This document shows, in pieces, positions 1 through 8,711 of a stretch of 64,000 bases of DNA. The notes below the pieces were generated by a model that had not been told where the DNA came from, did not search any database, and saw only the letters and a program-made list of their open reading frames with translations. The stretch is taken from contig JAJEAR010000005.1 of assembly GCA_022822665.1 (NCBI GenBank), forward strand, positions 1 through 64,000, in the 5' to 3' direction. This DNA comes from Alphaproteobacteria bacterium. GTDB lineage: Bacteria > Pseudomonadota > Alphaproteobacteria > Thalassobaculales > Thalassobaculaceae. Every line of letters starts with the position of its first letter. Position 1 is the first letter of the stretch. A program made the translations under genes and the position numbers.

Positions 1-93
1 AATGCGTCATATTATAATAGACACGCCCGGCGCGAAAATCAAGGGAAATTCGCCGTCGAACCCGGCAAATTCGTCACTTTTTCAACCGATTGA
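1..93 (+). CDS. Possible 3' end of an upstream gene (partial)
   Basis: Frame 1 is open from the window edge to a TGA at 91-93 and reads as ordinary protein (it contains YYNRHARRENQG and ends in KFVTFSTD). I do not recognise it. Only 30 residues are visible, so it could equally be chance. The next start-like signal, a GGGGAGG at about 104-110, comes right after it. Confidence 0.2.
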   Translation, partial: NASYYNRHARRENQGKFAVEPGKFVTFSTD

Positions 94-121
94 GGGCGGC
101 GCGGGGAGGCTGACCAAGGTC

Positions 122-520
122 GTGGGGTCAGGAAGTCTGAATTTTCTGCCGGCTATCATATCGATGGGAATCTGGGGTTACGCCGTTGGGACCGTTAATA
201 TTGCGGCGTCGATCGTTGCGGCGATAGCGTTTGCTATTGTTGTGGACGATACGATCCATATTTTGTCCCACTATGTAAAGTCGCGGGCGGATGGTGAGTC
301 GCCAGTTGGTGCCATTTCGACGGCTTTAAATGTGGTTGGAAGACCACTGCTGAGCACGACGCTGATTTTTTCGATAGTGTTCTTCGTTTTTGCCGTATCG
401 GGGCTGCTGACCAATCAGACACTTGGGTTGCTGGTTGGAATGACGGTCGTGATTGCGCTCGCTGCCGACTTCTTCCTGTTTCCCGCGCTTCTCTTGGCAT
501 TCGACAAGACCAGAGAGTGA
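122..520 (+). pseudogene. C-terminal fragment of an RND/MMPL-type transporter
   Basis: The reading frame encodes the last membrane segments of an RND-superfamily exporter (predicted-exporter/MMPL branch). A loop with the hallmark VVDDTIHIL follows the segment that begins FLPAIISMGIWGY, and two or three further hydrophobic helices end in LLAFDKTRE. The roughly 600 residues that normally precede this part are absent: the sequence before position 122 has no RND similarity in any frame. A GTG at 122 with GGGGAGG 11 bases upstream could in principle start a 132-aa peptide, but this is most simply a 5'-truncated gene. RND proteins of this type accompany hopanoid and sterol genes in bacteria, which fits the genes downstream; that link is inference. 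Confidence 0.6.
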
Positions 521-1434
521 CGAGCAGGCGTTGGACGCCGCGCCTTGTAAGCGAGTGCATGACTTGAAAGTCACCGCCAGGTGACAAGATCAGTATGTGG
601 TGCGTGCACCGGAGACCTGGAGTGGGGTCTGGGCGGGTTGCGATGTATCTAGTGGCGTTGTCGTGGGGTCGGTACTCTTGGGGCAAGACATACCAGGGAG
701 CTTCCCGACCAGGTTCCGGAGGTGTGCCTTGGACCGACAAGGCCGCTGTCGAATGGCGCGAAAGGGAAAACAGTGGCGGGTGGTTGTTCTTGGGGCTTGC
801 GAAGCGCTAGGCCCCGCAGAGGCCCGATACGTTTGACAGTTCAGCAGGAAAAGCCCTTGATCGTTACCCGTCAAGGGCGGAGTGCCAGATTGCGCTCCGA
901 TGGCACAGAGCGGTATTTTGTCGCCGAAACGGGGCCGGCGCGGCGGACAATGTGGTCGACCACCTCCAGCGTGAAGTGGAGAGACATGGCGGTGACGGCC
1001 ATGCGCGAGGCGGACATGCGGTTCGACGGGTGGGTGGAGATTGTTCCAGCGCCTGTCCTGGCGACGCGCGCCCGGATGACAGGCGCCCCCTGGGCGCGCC
1101 TGACACTGTGCCTTTCGTTGCGGCGGTTCGGACCGACGCCGAAGCCCTTCCTCCTGTGTGCAAGGTCACGTCCCCCGGCCAGAGGCTGCCGCAAGGCTGA
1201 GACGGTGCGCTGCGCCATAGGTCAGCCGATACAGGCAGCCGAGTGCGCGGCCAGGATGATCCCGACGACCTGGCCACGAGCCTCCGAGCCGTTTGAACAC
1301 TGCTTCCCCGGCTTTGACCAGCGACGCCAACGCAGCACCGGGATCTCGCGATTCGTCCACGGCTACGATCCGGTGCCGGCCGATGTTCGGGGACAAGAAC
1401 GAGCCGTAATGTCCAGGAATGGGGCGTTGTTGCC
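521..1434. other. No supportable gene
   Basis: About 900 bases carry several overlapping open frames on both strands, none with recognisable domain content or a good ribosome site. Composition is mixed. I read the stretch as decayed or non-coding sequence between the transporter remnant and the GPP34-P450 gene, and it must hold whatever promoter drives the latter. No clear -35/-10 pair was found. Confidence 0.5.
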
Positions 1435-3456
1435 ATGAAACCGAGGCACGTGTTGAGCATACCACAAGAGTTCATCACGATGATTCTCAACGAACAGTCC
1501 GGCTATTTTCACCAGGTAGAGGGCTGGACGTTGAACTGCGCCACCATCGGCGCTGTTCTGGCCGATCTGTCCCTGAAGTCACGCGTTGACACAGATGAAG
1601 AAACGATATTCCTCTTGGATTCGACCAAAACAGGAGATGACGCACTGGACTTGTGCCTGGCAGAGATCGCGTCCAATCCCAGTCCGCAAGAACCGCGATA
1701 CTGGATTGAGCGACTTTCTGTTCATTCGGAAGATATTATCGACATTACCTTGAATCACCTGGTTCACCTGGAAATCATGACACACCATGAAGGTGGTTTT
1801 TATACAACAAATCATTGCGATTGGTATGCGGAACTGCTACAATATCCCAATAGCGAGACTGTAGGAAAGTACATCAATTCGAGAATTCAAAGAGTGGTGT
1901 TCACCGACAGTATCCCAGATCCAAGGGACTCTCTGATAATCGGTCTCCTGAATGCGTGCGACGTTACCAACTTGATTTTCGATGAATTGGGGGAGGAACA
2001 GGAACAGAGAATTGAGTTGATTTGTAAGATTGAGAAAATCAATCGAGTTATTTCTACGACAGTCAAACAAGTCGCAGTTGCACCAACATTGCAGCACTCT
2101 CCCATTACAAAACCAATTCCGAAGATCCCTCTGACGAGCGTTATACTGAATCGACATCTGTGGGACAGGAACCTGCCGGCTCTGTTTGCAAACCTTGCTG
2201 AGCGATACGGCCCGGTTTTCCAAATGGGCTTGCCGTTTCAGAAGCCGCGGATATTCCTGGCCGGGCCTACAGCAAATCATTGGGTACGCCGAAACTCTCG
2301 AAGGTTCATGACATCGGGAAACTATTTCCGCGAAATGGAAATGCTCTGCGGCGCAAACAATTTACTCCCGTCGATGGATGGAGCCGAGCATTTTCGGATG
2401 CGGAAGCTGATGGTGAAAGTTTACTCCAATGCAAATTTCTATGAAAGGCTGGACGACATGCTCCAGCTGACTCGCCAATTCATGGTTGACCAGAAGTGGC
2501 AAGAAGGCTCTGAACTGGAAGTGCAGCGAGATACCCGACTGTTAACCAACTTCCAGATGTTCAAGGTCCTCCTTAGTACGGACGCCCAAGACCTGTTTGA
2601 GGACCTGGTCAAGTGGAATGAAAGGGCGCTGCTCTGTTACGTCGCAGATTTTCTGCCAAAGTTCATGGCGCACACTCCTGTCATGAATCGCCGTTTTCGG
2701 CGTTACGCGGAGCTGGCACGCCGTATCGAGCAAAACCACTTGCCCATTCAGCGCACGGACGTCGTCCGGGAACTGGCGGACGAGCTGATTGCCTTGCATA
2801 ACAGCGATCCGCAGTTCATACCTGAGCAGAACCTGCTGTTCATGCTGGCGGCAACTCCCGTGTTTCAGAGCATTTACCTTGGAGATATGTTAGGATTTAT
2901 TCTTTTTGAAATGGCACGGCATCCTGATGTTGCTGCTCGAGTGCGCGAAGAAGCAAACCAGATTTTCTCCGATGGAGATCCAAGCAAGGATGAATTCACT
3001 CCGGACCAGTTTGATGTTTCCCGGCGTTTTATCATGGAATGTCTTCGATTGTATCCAATTATCGGTGTGAGTCTTCGCAATGTCGCGAATTCTTGTATCG
3101 TGGAGAATCACTCCTTGCCGCTCAGGGAAAAGATATACATCGTGCAGTCTGCGGCACACTATATGAGTGATTGCTTCGCGGAACCATTTAAGTTCGATAT
3201 TGACCGGTATCTGGCCCCGCGCAATGAACACAACGATCCCGGATATGCGCCGTACGGTCTGGATGCGCACAAATGTGCGGGACGAGCGTGGATGCATTTG
3301 CATTTGACGGTTACGATGTTGCTTATGGCCTATTACTTTGAGTTCGAACCACTGCCCAAGAACTATAGACTGAAGATCGAACCTTTTCCGGCATTGTCGG
3401 TTACCAGGAAACTCAGGTTGCGCATCGGGAGGCAGTTGCACGAGTTTCCGGCGTGA
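1435..3456 (+). CDS. GPP34 (GOLPH3-like) domain fused to cytochrome P450
   Basis: Residues about 10-220 match the bacterial GPP34 pattern: IPQEFITMILNEQSG at the start, then LADLSLKSRV and an all-helical body. GPP34/GOLPH3 proteins bind phosphoinositide or other anionic membranes. Residues about 235-665 are a P450: the I-helix region AATP at about 472-475 replaces the usual AGxDT, the K-helix ExxR is E535-R538, and the heme-binding stretch PYGLDAHKCAGR has its thiolate at Cys614. No N-terminal membrane helix is seen, so the GPP34 part could act as the membrane tether (inference). The gene is 85 bases upstream of the epoxidase-cyclase fusion on the same strand, so oxidation of the cyclised triterpenoid is the likely job. 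The ATG at 1435 is kept because GPP34 similarity begins right after it; its ribosome site is weak. Codons are visibly AT-richer than in neighbouring genes, suggesting transfer. The exact P450 substrate cannot be told. Confidence 0.85.
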   Translation: MKPRHVLSIPQEFITMILNEQSGYFHQVEGWTLNCATIGAVLADLSLKSRVDTDEETIFLLDSTKTGDDALDLCLAEIASNPSPQEPRYWIERLSVHSEDIIDITLNHLVHLEIMTHHEGGFYTTNHCDWYAELLQYPNSETVGKYINSRIQRVVFTDSIPDPRDSLIIGLLNACDVTNLIFDELGEEQEQRIELICKIEKINRVISTTVKQVAVAPTLQHSPITKPIPKIPLTSVILNRHLWDRNLPALFANLAERYGPVFQMGLPFQKPRIFLAGPTANHWVRRNSRRFMTSGNYFREMEMLCGANNLLPSMDGAEHFRMRKLMVKVYSNANFYERLDDMLQLTRQFMVDQKWQEGSELEVQRDTRLLTNFQMFKVLLSTDAQDLFEDLVKWNERALLCYVADFLPKFMAHTPVMNRRFRRYAELARRIEQNHLPIQRTDVVRELADELIALHNSDPQFIPEQNLLFMLAATPVFQSIYLGDMLGFILFEMARHPDVAARVREEANQIFSDGDPSKDEFTPDQFDVSRRFIMECLRLYPIIGVSLRNVANSCIVENHSLPLREKIYIVQSAAHYMSDCFAEPFKFDIDRYLAPRNEHNDPGYAPYGLDAHKCAGRAWMHLHLTVTMLLMAYYFEFEPLPKNYRLKIEPFPALSVTRKLRLRIGRQLHEFPA

Positions 3457-3541
3457 GCACGGGGCTTCCCCGCGGGCCTGACCGTAAACCGGCACTGGTT
3501 GCGGGCGATCTGCGTCCGCCGCCCGGAACCGGGCGTCTCAC

Positions 3542-6500
3542 ATGAGCGCCGTTTCGTTGGGGCAGTATGACATAGCGATAGTGGGTGCGGGCCCGGTGGG
3601 AACCCTTTGCGCGCTCGCCCATGCGCGCAATGGCGCCCGTGTGGCTCTTTTTGAAGGGAATCCGAGGGCTCAGGAGCGAATGGCGGGCGAGTGGCTGCAT
3701 CCCCCCGCTGTACGGGTCCTGGGAAGGGTCGGGATCGGTGTCGAATCCTTGCCGGACAGCACCGAGGGCAGGGGGTTCGCGGTATTTCCGGAAGATGGTT
3801 CGGAACCGATAGTCCTTCCCTATTGGGGCGAGTCCCGCGGCCTGGCGTGCGAGCACGTTTCACTCGTCGCGAGGTTGCGCCACGCTGTCGAGAACGAAGC
3901 GGACATCGACTTTATTCAGCCCGCACGCGTCAGTGCGGTCGACGACGAGCGGGTCACCTTTGGGCTTGACGGCGAAGATCGGTCCCTGACTGCCGGGCGG
4001 ATCGTCGGCGCGGATGGCCGCGCCTCGATCGTTCGTCGATCATTGGGGCTGTCGGTCAGCCCGCTGCTTTGTTCGATGATGTTGGGGGTCACCTTGAGGG
4101 GCGTAAGCCTGCCCCTGGAAGGCTACGGGCACGTAGTGCTGGGCGGGCCGGGTCCAATCCTCATGTATCGCCCGGCGAAAGACACTGTCCGGGTCATGGT
4201 CGATGTTCCGCATCACTGCTGGACGCCGCGGGACCGGGTCGGCTTCCTGTCGGAGGCCTATTCCGGATTGTTGCCGGAGCCTCTCGGGTCCGCCTTCGTC
4301 GATGCGTTGCGGACGGGGAGTTTCAAGGTCGCGACCAATCAGTTGAGACTTCGTGCCTCCTACGGAAACTCGCGGCGCGTGCTTATCGGCGATGCGGTCG
4401 GGCATTATCATCCCATGACGGCGGTGGGAATGACGCTCGGTTTTGGCGAAGCGCTCGCGCTCGCCGAAGGCGGAGAATTTCGCGACTTCGTCACCAGTTG
4501 CTTCCGAGCGACCAGCAGTCCGGAAATCCTCGCGATGGGACTCTACGAGGTGTTTGCCGATCATCGGACCGAGGCGATGACGGTCAGACAGGCGATCTAC
4601 CGGGGTTGGCGGGCAAGTACCGCGTATCGCGACTACACCATACGGATCCTCGCCTGCGAGAACCGGTCCGCGGTTGGGTTCGGCCTTGCATTTTGCTCGA
4701 CAATGGTTCGCGCGGTCGTCGGGGAAATCATGCTACCCCGCCGCTCGCGTGCTTCGAGTCGGACCCGACACACCTTTCTTGCCCTTGTTGTTCGCCTCTG
4801 GTGGCTCCTGCGCGGTGTCCTGCAGCTGCGCAAGGCGAAAAGGGCTGGCCATGAGAAGTATGAACCGCCGCGTGACGCGTTGGCCCGCGCATTTCTGACT
4901 TCCATGTCGCCGATAGTCGGAAAACCGAGCACCGCGCGCTCCAGCGAAATGACACCCTCCGATGCCGGGCCGGCACTGAAGAACGCAGCGGCACGCCTTC
5001 TCGATCTCCAGAACGAAGACGGCAGCTGGGAAGGCGAGATGGTCTGGTGTCCCATGCTGACGGCGCAATATGTGCTGCTGCATCACATTATCGAGCGGCC
5101 ACTCGAGCCCGGCCGCCGCCAGCGGGTGCTGCGCTCCTTCGAACGGACCCGGTTGGAAGGTGGCGCATGGGGCCTGCACGAGCACTCGCCGCCCCATCTG
5201 TTCGTCACCACCCTGGTCTATGCCGCAGCGAGATTGCTCGGCGTCAGTCGCGACGATCCGCTGGTCGAGCCGGCCCGGCAGTTCATCCAGGCCGAGGGAA
5301 TCCTCGGCATTCCGAGCTGGGGCAAGTTCTGGCTGGCACTCCTCAACCTCTACGACTGGCGTGGTGTAAATGCCGTTCTCCCGGAACTGTGGCGCCTGCC
5401 GCGCCGGATACCCCTGCATCCCTCGAACTGGTACTGCCACACCCGTCTCATCTACATGGCGATGGCGGCGGTTTACGTGCGCCGTTTCCAGGTGCCCGTC
5501 ACACCCGAAATCGCGGCGTTGCGGGAAGAACTGTTCCCCGGGGGCTTTGCGAACGCCGACTTCTCCGCTGCCCGCAACCGCCTGCGCGAAGCCGACCTCT
5601 TTGCCCGGCCGGGCAGATGGCTGAAAGTCGGATACGCGATCGCGCGGCTGTATGACCGGTTCCACGCGAGGCGCCTGCGCGCCCAGTGCGTCGAGGCAAT
5701 ACTGCGGCGCATCGAATGGGAACTGCAGACCACCAGCCATACCAGCATCTCCCCGGTCAGCGGCCTGCTCAACATCCTCGCCCTGTGGTTGCACGATCCG
5801 GGCCACGCCGACTGCCGCCAGGCGCTCGAAAGACTGGACGGCTGGATCTGGGAAGACGAGGACCGGGGCGCACGGGTCGCCGGCGCGCGAAGCGCCTCGT
5901 GGGATACCGGATTCGCCCTGCAGGCGCTGGCGGCGGCGCCGGAGGCGGACGGCGTCGAAGACGCTCTGCGGCGCGGCGCCGATTTCCTGCTTGCGCACCA
6001 GATCGCCGCCAGCTTCGACGGGTTCCGCGAAGCCTATCGGTCCGACCCGAAGGGCGGCTGGTGCTTTGCCGGCGGCTGGCACGGCTGGCCGGTGAGCGAC
6101 TGCACGGGGGAGGCGGTACTCGGAATAGTCGCGGCCGGGCGCGCCGCCGGGAATGCGACGGCGTTGAGCGATGCGTCCGCGTTCATGCTGCGCAGCCAGA
6201 ACCGCGACGGCGGTTTCGGCAGCTACGAGGCGCGACGCTCGGCGTTCGGCCTGGAATGGTTGAATCCGGCGGAGATGTTCGGCGATTCGATGACCGAGCA
6301 TTCCTTCGTCGAATGCACCGGTTCCTGCGTTGCGGCGCTTGCCGCTTCCCGGAAGACAGGCCCACGATCGGCAGACCAGGACATCGCAAACGCCATCGCC
6401 CGGGCCGATGCATGGCTCCGCCGGACCCAGGCTGGCGACGGGCCCTGGCGCGGCGTATGGGGCGTTCAGTTCATTTACGGAACCTTGTTCGGAGTCCGGG

Positions 6501-6904
6501 GCCTGCTTGCAGCTGGAGCTCCTGCCGGCGACCCCGCGCTACGCTCGGCCTGCCGCTGGCTGCTGGAGCGCCAGAGACAAGACGGGGGATGGGGCGAACA
6601 CCACAGCGGCTGTCTGAGCGGTCGCTATGTTCCGCACCGGGAAAGCCAGGTTATCCAGACCGCGTGGGCGCTGATCGCACTCCTTGAGGCAGGCGAAACG
6701 GACTGGACCGCAATTTCCAGGGGCGCCGGCTTCCTGCTTGATACGCAGGAAGCAGACGGGACCTGGCCCAAGCAGGACATGGCTGGCGTTTTTTTCCGTA
6801 CGGCGCTTTTGGATTACGTGCTCTACCGCCAGTACTTCCCCCTTCACGCGCTTGGTCTGTACCAACAGCGTCGCCGGAAGCGCCTGGGGTTCGTCGAGAG
6901 CTAA
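3542..6904 (+). CDS. Squalene epoxidase-oxidosqualene cyclase fusion
   Basis: Residues 1-430 form a squalene-monooxygenase-like flavoprotein: the FAD site is GAGPVG at 15-20, the family RxxGExLxP is R46-P54, and the second FAD motif GDAVGHYHPMTAVGMT is 283-298. A hydrophobic stretch at about 385-425 may be the membrane anchor. Residues about 480-1115 form a triterpene cyclase with QW repeats (first QNEDGSW at 490-496, later QRQDGGWGE). The active site is GWPVSDCTGEA with Asp853; oxidosqualene cyclases have DCTAE here and squalene-hopene cyclases DxDD. The partner cysteine motif VECTG (Cys925), SWDTGFALQAL and NPAEMFGDSM also follow the oxidosqualene type. The predicted chain is squalene to 2,3-oxidosqualene to a 3-hydroxy polycyclic product in one polypeptide at the membrane. 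The join has no stop or frameshift. The exact product (lanosterol, cycloartenol, arborane or other) cannot be read from sequence. Confidence 0.9.
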   Translation: MSAVSLGQYDIAIVGAGPVGTLCALAHARNGARVALFEGNPRAQERMAGEWLHPPAVRVLGRVGIGVESLPDSTEGRGFAVFPEDGSEPIVLPYWGESRGLACEHVSLVARLRHAVENEADIDFIQPARVSAVDDERVTFGLDGEDRSLTAGRIVGADGRASIVRRSLGLSVSPLLCSMMLGVTLRGVSLPLEGYGHVVLGGPGPILMYRPAKDTVRVMVDVPHHCWTPRDRVGFLSEAYSGLLPEPLGSAFVDALRTGSFKVATNQLRLRASYGNSRRVLIGDAVGHYHPMTAVGMTLGFGEALALAEGGEFRDFVTSCFRATSSPEILAMGLYEVFADHRTEAMTVRQAIYRGWRASTAYRDYTIRILACENRSAVGFGLAFCSTMVRAVVGEIMLPRRSRASSRTRHTFLALVVRLWWLLRGVLQLRKAKRAGHEKYEPPRDALARAFLTSMSPIVGKPSTARSSEMTPSDAGPALKNAAARLLDLQNEDGSWEGEMVWCPMLTAQYVLLHHIIERPLEPGRRQRVLRSFERTRLEGGAWGLHEHSPPHLFVTTLVYAAARLLGVSRDDPLVEPARQFIQAEGILGIPSWGKFWLALLNLYDWRGVNAVLPELWRLPRRIPLHPSNWYCHTRLIYMAMAAVYVRRFQVPVTPEIAALREELFPGGFANADFSAARNRLREADLFARPGRWLKVGYAIARLYDRFHARRLRAQCVEAILRRIEWELQTTSHTSISPVSGLLNILALWLHDPGHADCRQALERLDGWIWEDEDRGARVAGARSASWDTGFALQALAAAPEADGVEDALRRGADFLLAHQIAASFDGFREAYRSDPKGGWCFAGGWHGWPVSDCTGEAVLGIVAAGRAAGNATALSDASAFMLRSQNRDGGFGSYEARRSAFGLEWLNPAEMFGDSMTEHSFVECTGSCVAALAASRKTGPRSADQDIANAIARADAWLRRTQAGDGPWRGVWGVQFIYGTLFGVRGLLAAGAPAGDPALRSACRWLLERQRQDGGWGEHHSGCLSGRYVPHRESQVIQTAWALIALLEAGETDWTAISRGAGFLLDTQEADGTWPKQDMAGVFFRTALLDYVLYRQYFPLHALGLYQQRRRKRLGFVES

Positions 6905-6934
6905 GGCGCACCCGGCGGCGGATGGCGAGGACGG

Positions 6935-7406
6935 CGCGGCGGAACTCGATGGTGGCCGGAACGGGCACCTCCATGTCACCCGGCAGCTTGCAAACTCGGC
7001 CGGCACCATCGTCGTCGAGGACCTGGATACGTCCCGCACGACGAGGAGCGCGAAGGAAATGGCCGAGGGGCCGGGGCGGAACGTGAAGGCAAGGGCCAGG
7101 CTCAACCGGGAGATCCTCACCACCGGCTGGGGTGGCCGGCGTCGCATGGTGGAATACAAGGCGTACTGGGTGATTCCGGTCGATCCCCGCTACACCAGCC
7201 GGACCTGTGCGGCCTGTGGACATGTCGATGCCCGCTCAAGGCGCGCCCGGGCATTCGAGTGCGTGGCCTGCGGCCACGCGGATCACGCGAACCCGAACGT
7301 GGCCCGCATCATCCGGCGTCAGGGACCGGCGCTGCTGCACGGCGGGGAGCGTTCGGGTCTGCCGACTCCCGCGAGCCGTGAAACGGATCGGGAGCTTGCA
7401 GCATGA
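6935..7406 (+). pseudogene. TnpB (IS200/IS605-type) C-terminal remnant
   Basis: The frame encodes the C-terminal third of a TnpB RNA-guided nuclease. It contains the RuvC-II Glu in VVEDLDTSRTTRSAKE, the typical GWGG...MVEYKA stretch, and the zinc finger CAACG...CVACG. The RuvC-III position, normally an Asp in an ADVNAA-like motif, reads ANPNVA, so a catalytic Asp appears lost. Everything N-terminal is missing: the frame upstream is merely the antisense-like shadow of the cyclase gene. The remnant begins about 30 bases after the cyclase stop codon, so insertion may mark the right border of the triterpenoid island. Confidence 0.75.
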
Positions 7407-7475
7407 CGCTGTCAACTTTTCGACAAGAGCCCCATTATAGTGTCATCGACCTGTCCGCAACGGAGGATAACGCCG

Positions 7476-8708
7476 GTGGCCGTTGACATCGAATTCAGTG
7501 ACCTGTTCCGTCCCGAGCTGCCGGTACCGGCCGCACGCTGGTCCGGTTTCCCGCGCTACAATTTCGTCGGCGGGCACAACGACAGCGCCAGCGTTCCGGT
7601 TGACGACATGATCCAGGCGGTCTCGGACGTCTTGGGTCGCGAAGGTCATACCCTTGCCACCTATGGCCTGCAGAGCGGCCCGCTCGGCTACCGGCCGCTG
7701 CGCGAGTTCGTCGTGCGCAAGCTGGCCGAACGCTGCGGCATGTCGGTCTCCGCCGACGCGGTGCTGATCACCTCGGGGTCGAACCAGGCCCTGGAACTGG
7801 TCAACACCGTGCTGTGCGCCCCGGGCGACACGGTTCTGCTCGAGGAGTTCAGCTATGGCGGGGCCATTTCCCGTCTGCGCAGCAGGGGTGTCACCCTCGC
7901 CGGGGTTCCGATCGATTCGCACGGCATGAGGATGGATGCCCTTGCCTCGATGCTGGCCGATCACGCCGCCCGGGGCTCCAGGGTCAAGTACATCTACGTG
8001 ATTCCCACGGTCCAGAACCCCGGCGGCAGCGTCATGCCGGTCGACCGGCGACGCGAGTTGCTGCGCCTGTCGGCCGAGTACGGGGTGCCGATCGTCGAGG
8101 ACGAGTGCTATGCCGATCTCACCTGGGACCAGCAGCGCCCGCACGCGATCGCGTCGCTCGACGGCGCCGGGAACCGGGTCATCCACGTCGGGTCGTTCTC
8201 GAAGACGATCGCGCCGGCGCTCAGGGTCGGCTACGTGACCGCGGAGCAGCCGGTAATCGCACAGATGGTGGCCTGCAAGAGCGACGGTGGAACCGGTGCG
8301 CTGGAACAGATGATGCTGGCCGAATACTGCAACACCCGGTTCGACACCCATGTCGAAAACCTCGTGGGCACGCTCGAGTCCAAGCTCGACGCCCTGGTTG
8401 ACGCGCTCGGCGAGGAGTTCGGCGCGACGGCCGAATTCGAACGTCCGACCGGGGGCATCTTCCTGTGGGTCACCCTGCCCGACGTCGTCGACACCCGGGT
8501 GCTGGCAACGGAGGCGGCGGCGGCAGGGGTCGCGCTCAACCCGGGTCCGGAATGGTCCGCTGATCCCGAGGCCGCACGCTCCAGGCTGCGGCTGTGCTTC
8601 GGACACCCGGAGGCGGCGGAGATCCGCGAGGGAGTGCGCATCCTCGCCGACATCTGCCACCGCACCTTCGGAGTGCCGGTGCGCAGCGGCAATGTCGCCC
8701 GCGGCTGA
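7476..8708 (+). CDS. PLP-dependent aminotransferase, class I/II
   Basis: This 410-aa protein has the fold-type I aminotransferase layout of the 2-aminoadipate/MocR-like group: TYGLQSGPLGYRPLRE near residue 60, ITSGSNQALELV for the cofactor phosphate, IPTVQNPGG, VEDECYADL, and the Schiff-base lysine in SFSKTIAPALRVGYV. There is no N-terminal GntR DNA-binding domain, so it is the enzyme and not the regulator. The GTG at 7476 is preferred because GGAGG lies nine bases upstream; a GTG at 7440 has no such site. The gene runs directly into an MFS carrier (3-base gap), suggesting the pair imports or exports and transaminates one compound. The amino acid substrate is not determined. Confidence 0.85.
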   Translation: MAVDIEFSDLFRPELPVPAARWSGFPRYNFVGGHNDSASVPVDDMIQAVSDVLGREGHTLATYGLQSGPLGYRPLREFVVRKLAERCGMSVSADAVLITSGSNQALELVNTVLCAPGDTVLLEEFSYGGAISRLRSRGVTLAGVPIDSHGMRMDALASMLADHAARGSRVKYIYVIPTVQNPGGSVMPVDRRRELLRLSAEYGVPIVEDECYADLTWDQQRPHAIASLDGAGNRVIHVGSFSKTIAPALRVGYVTAEQPVIAQMVACKSDGGTGALEQMMLAEYCNTRFDTHVENLVGTLESKLDALVDALGEEFGATAEFERPTGGIFLWVTLPDVVDTRVLATEAAAAGVALNPGPEWSADPEAARSRLRLCFGHPEAAEIREGVRILADICHRTFGVPVRSGNVARG

Positions 8709-8711
8709 CAG

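Noticed and set aside
722..1490. Possible genes on either strand between the transporter remnant and the P450 gene
   Set aside because: Several overlapping frames of similar length, none with a recognisable domain or ribosome site.
1435..3456. Naming the P450 as a CYP51 sterol 14-demethylase
   Set aside because: General P450 motifs are clear, but I cannot see family-specific CYP51 signatures, and the I-helix differs from the usual pattern. A sterol or triterpenoid substrate is only inferred from the neighbour.
3542..6904. Calling the cyclase a squalene-hopene cyclase
   Set aside because: The catalytic site is DCTGE with VECTG and not DxDD, and an epoxidase is fused to it; both fit an oxidosqualene substrate.
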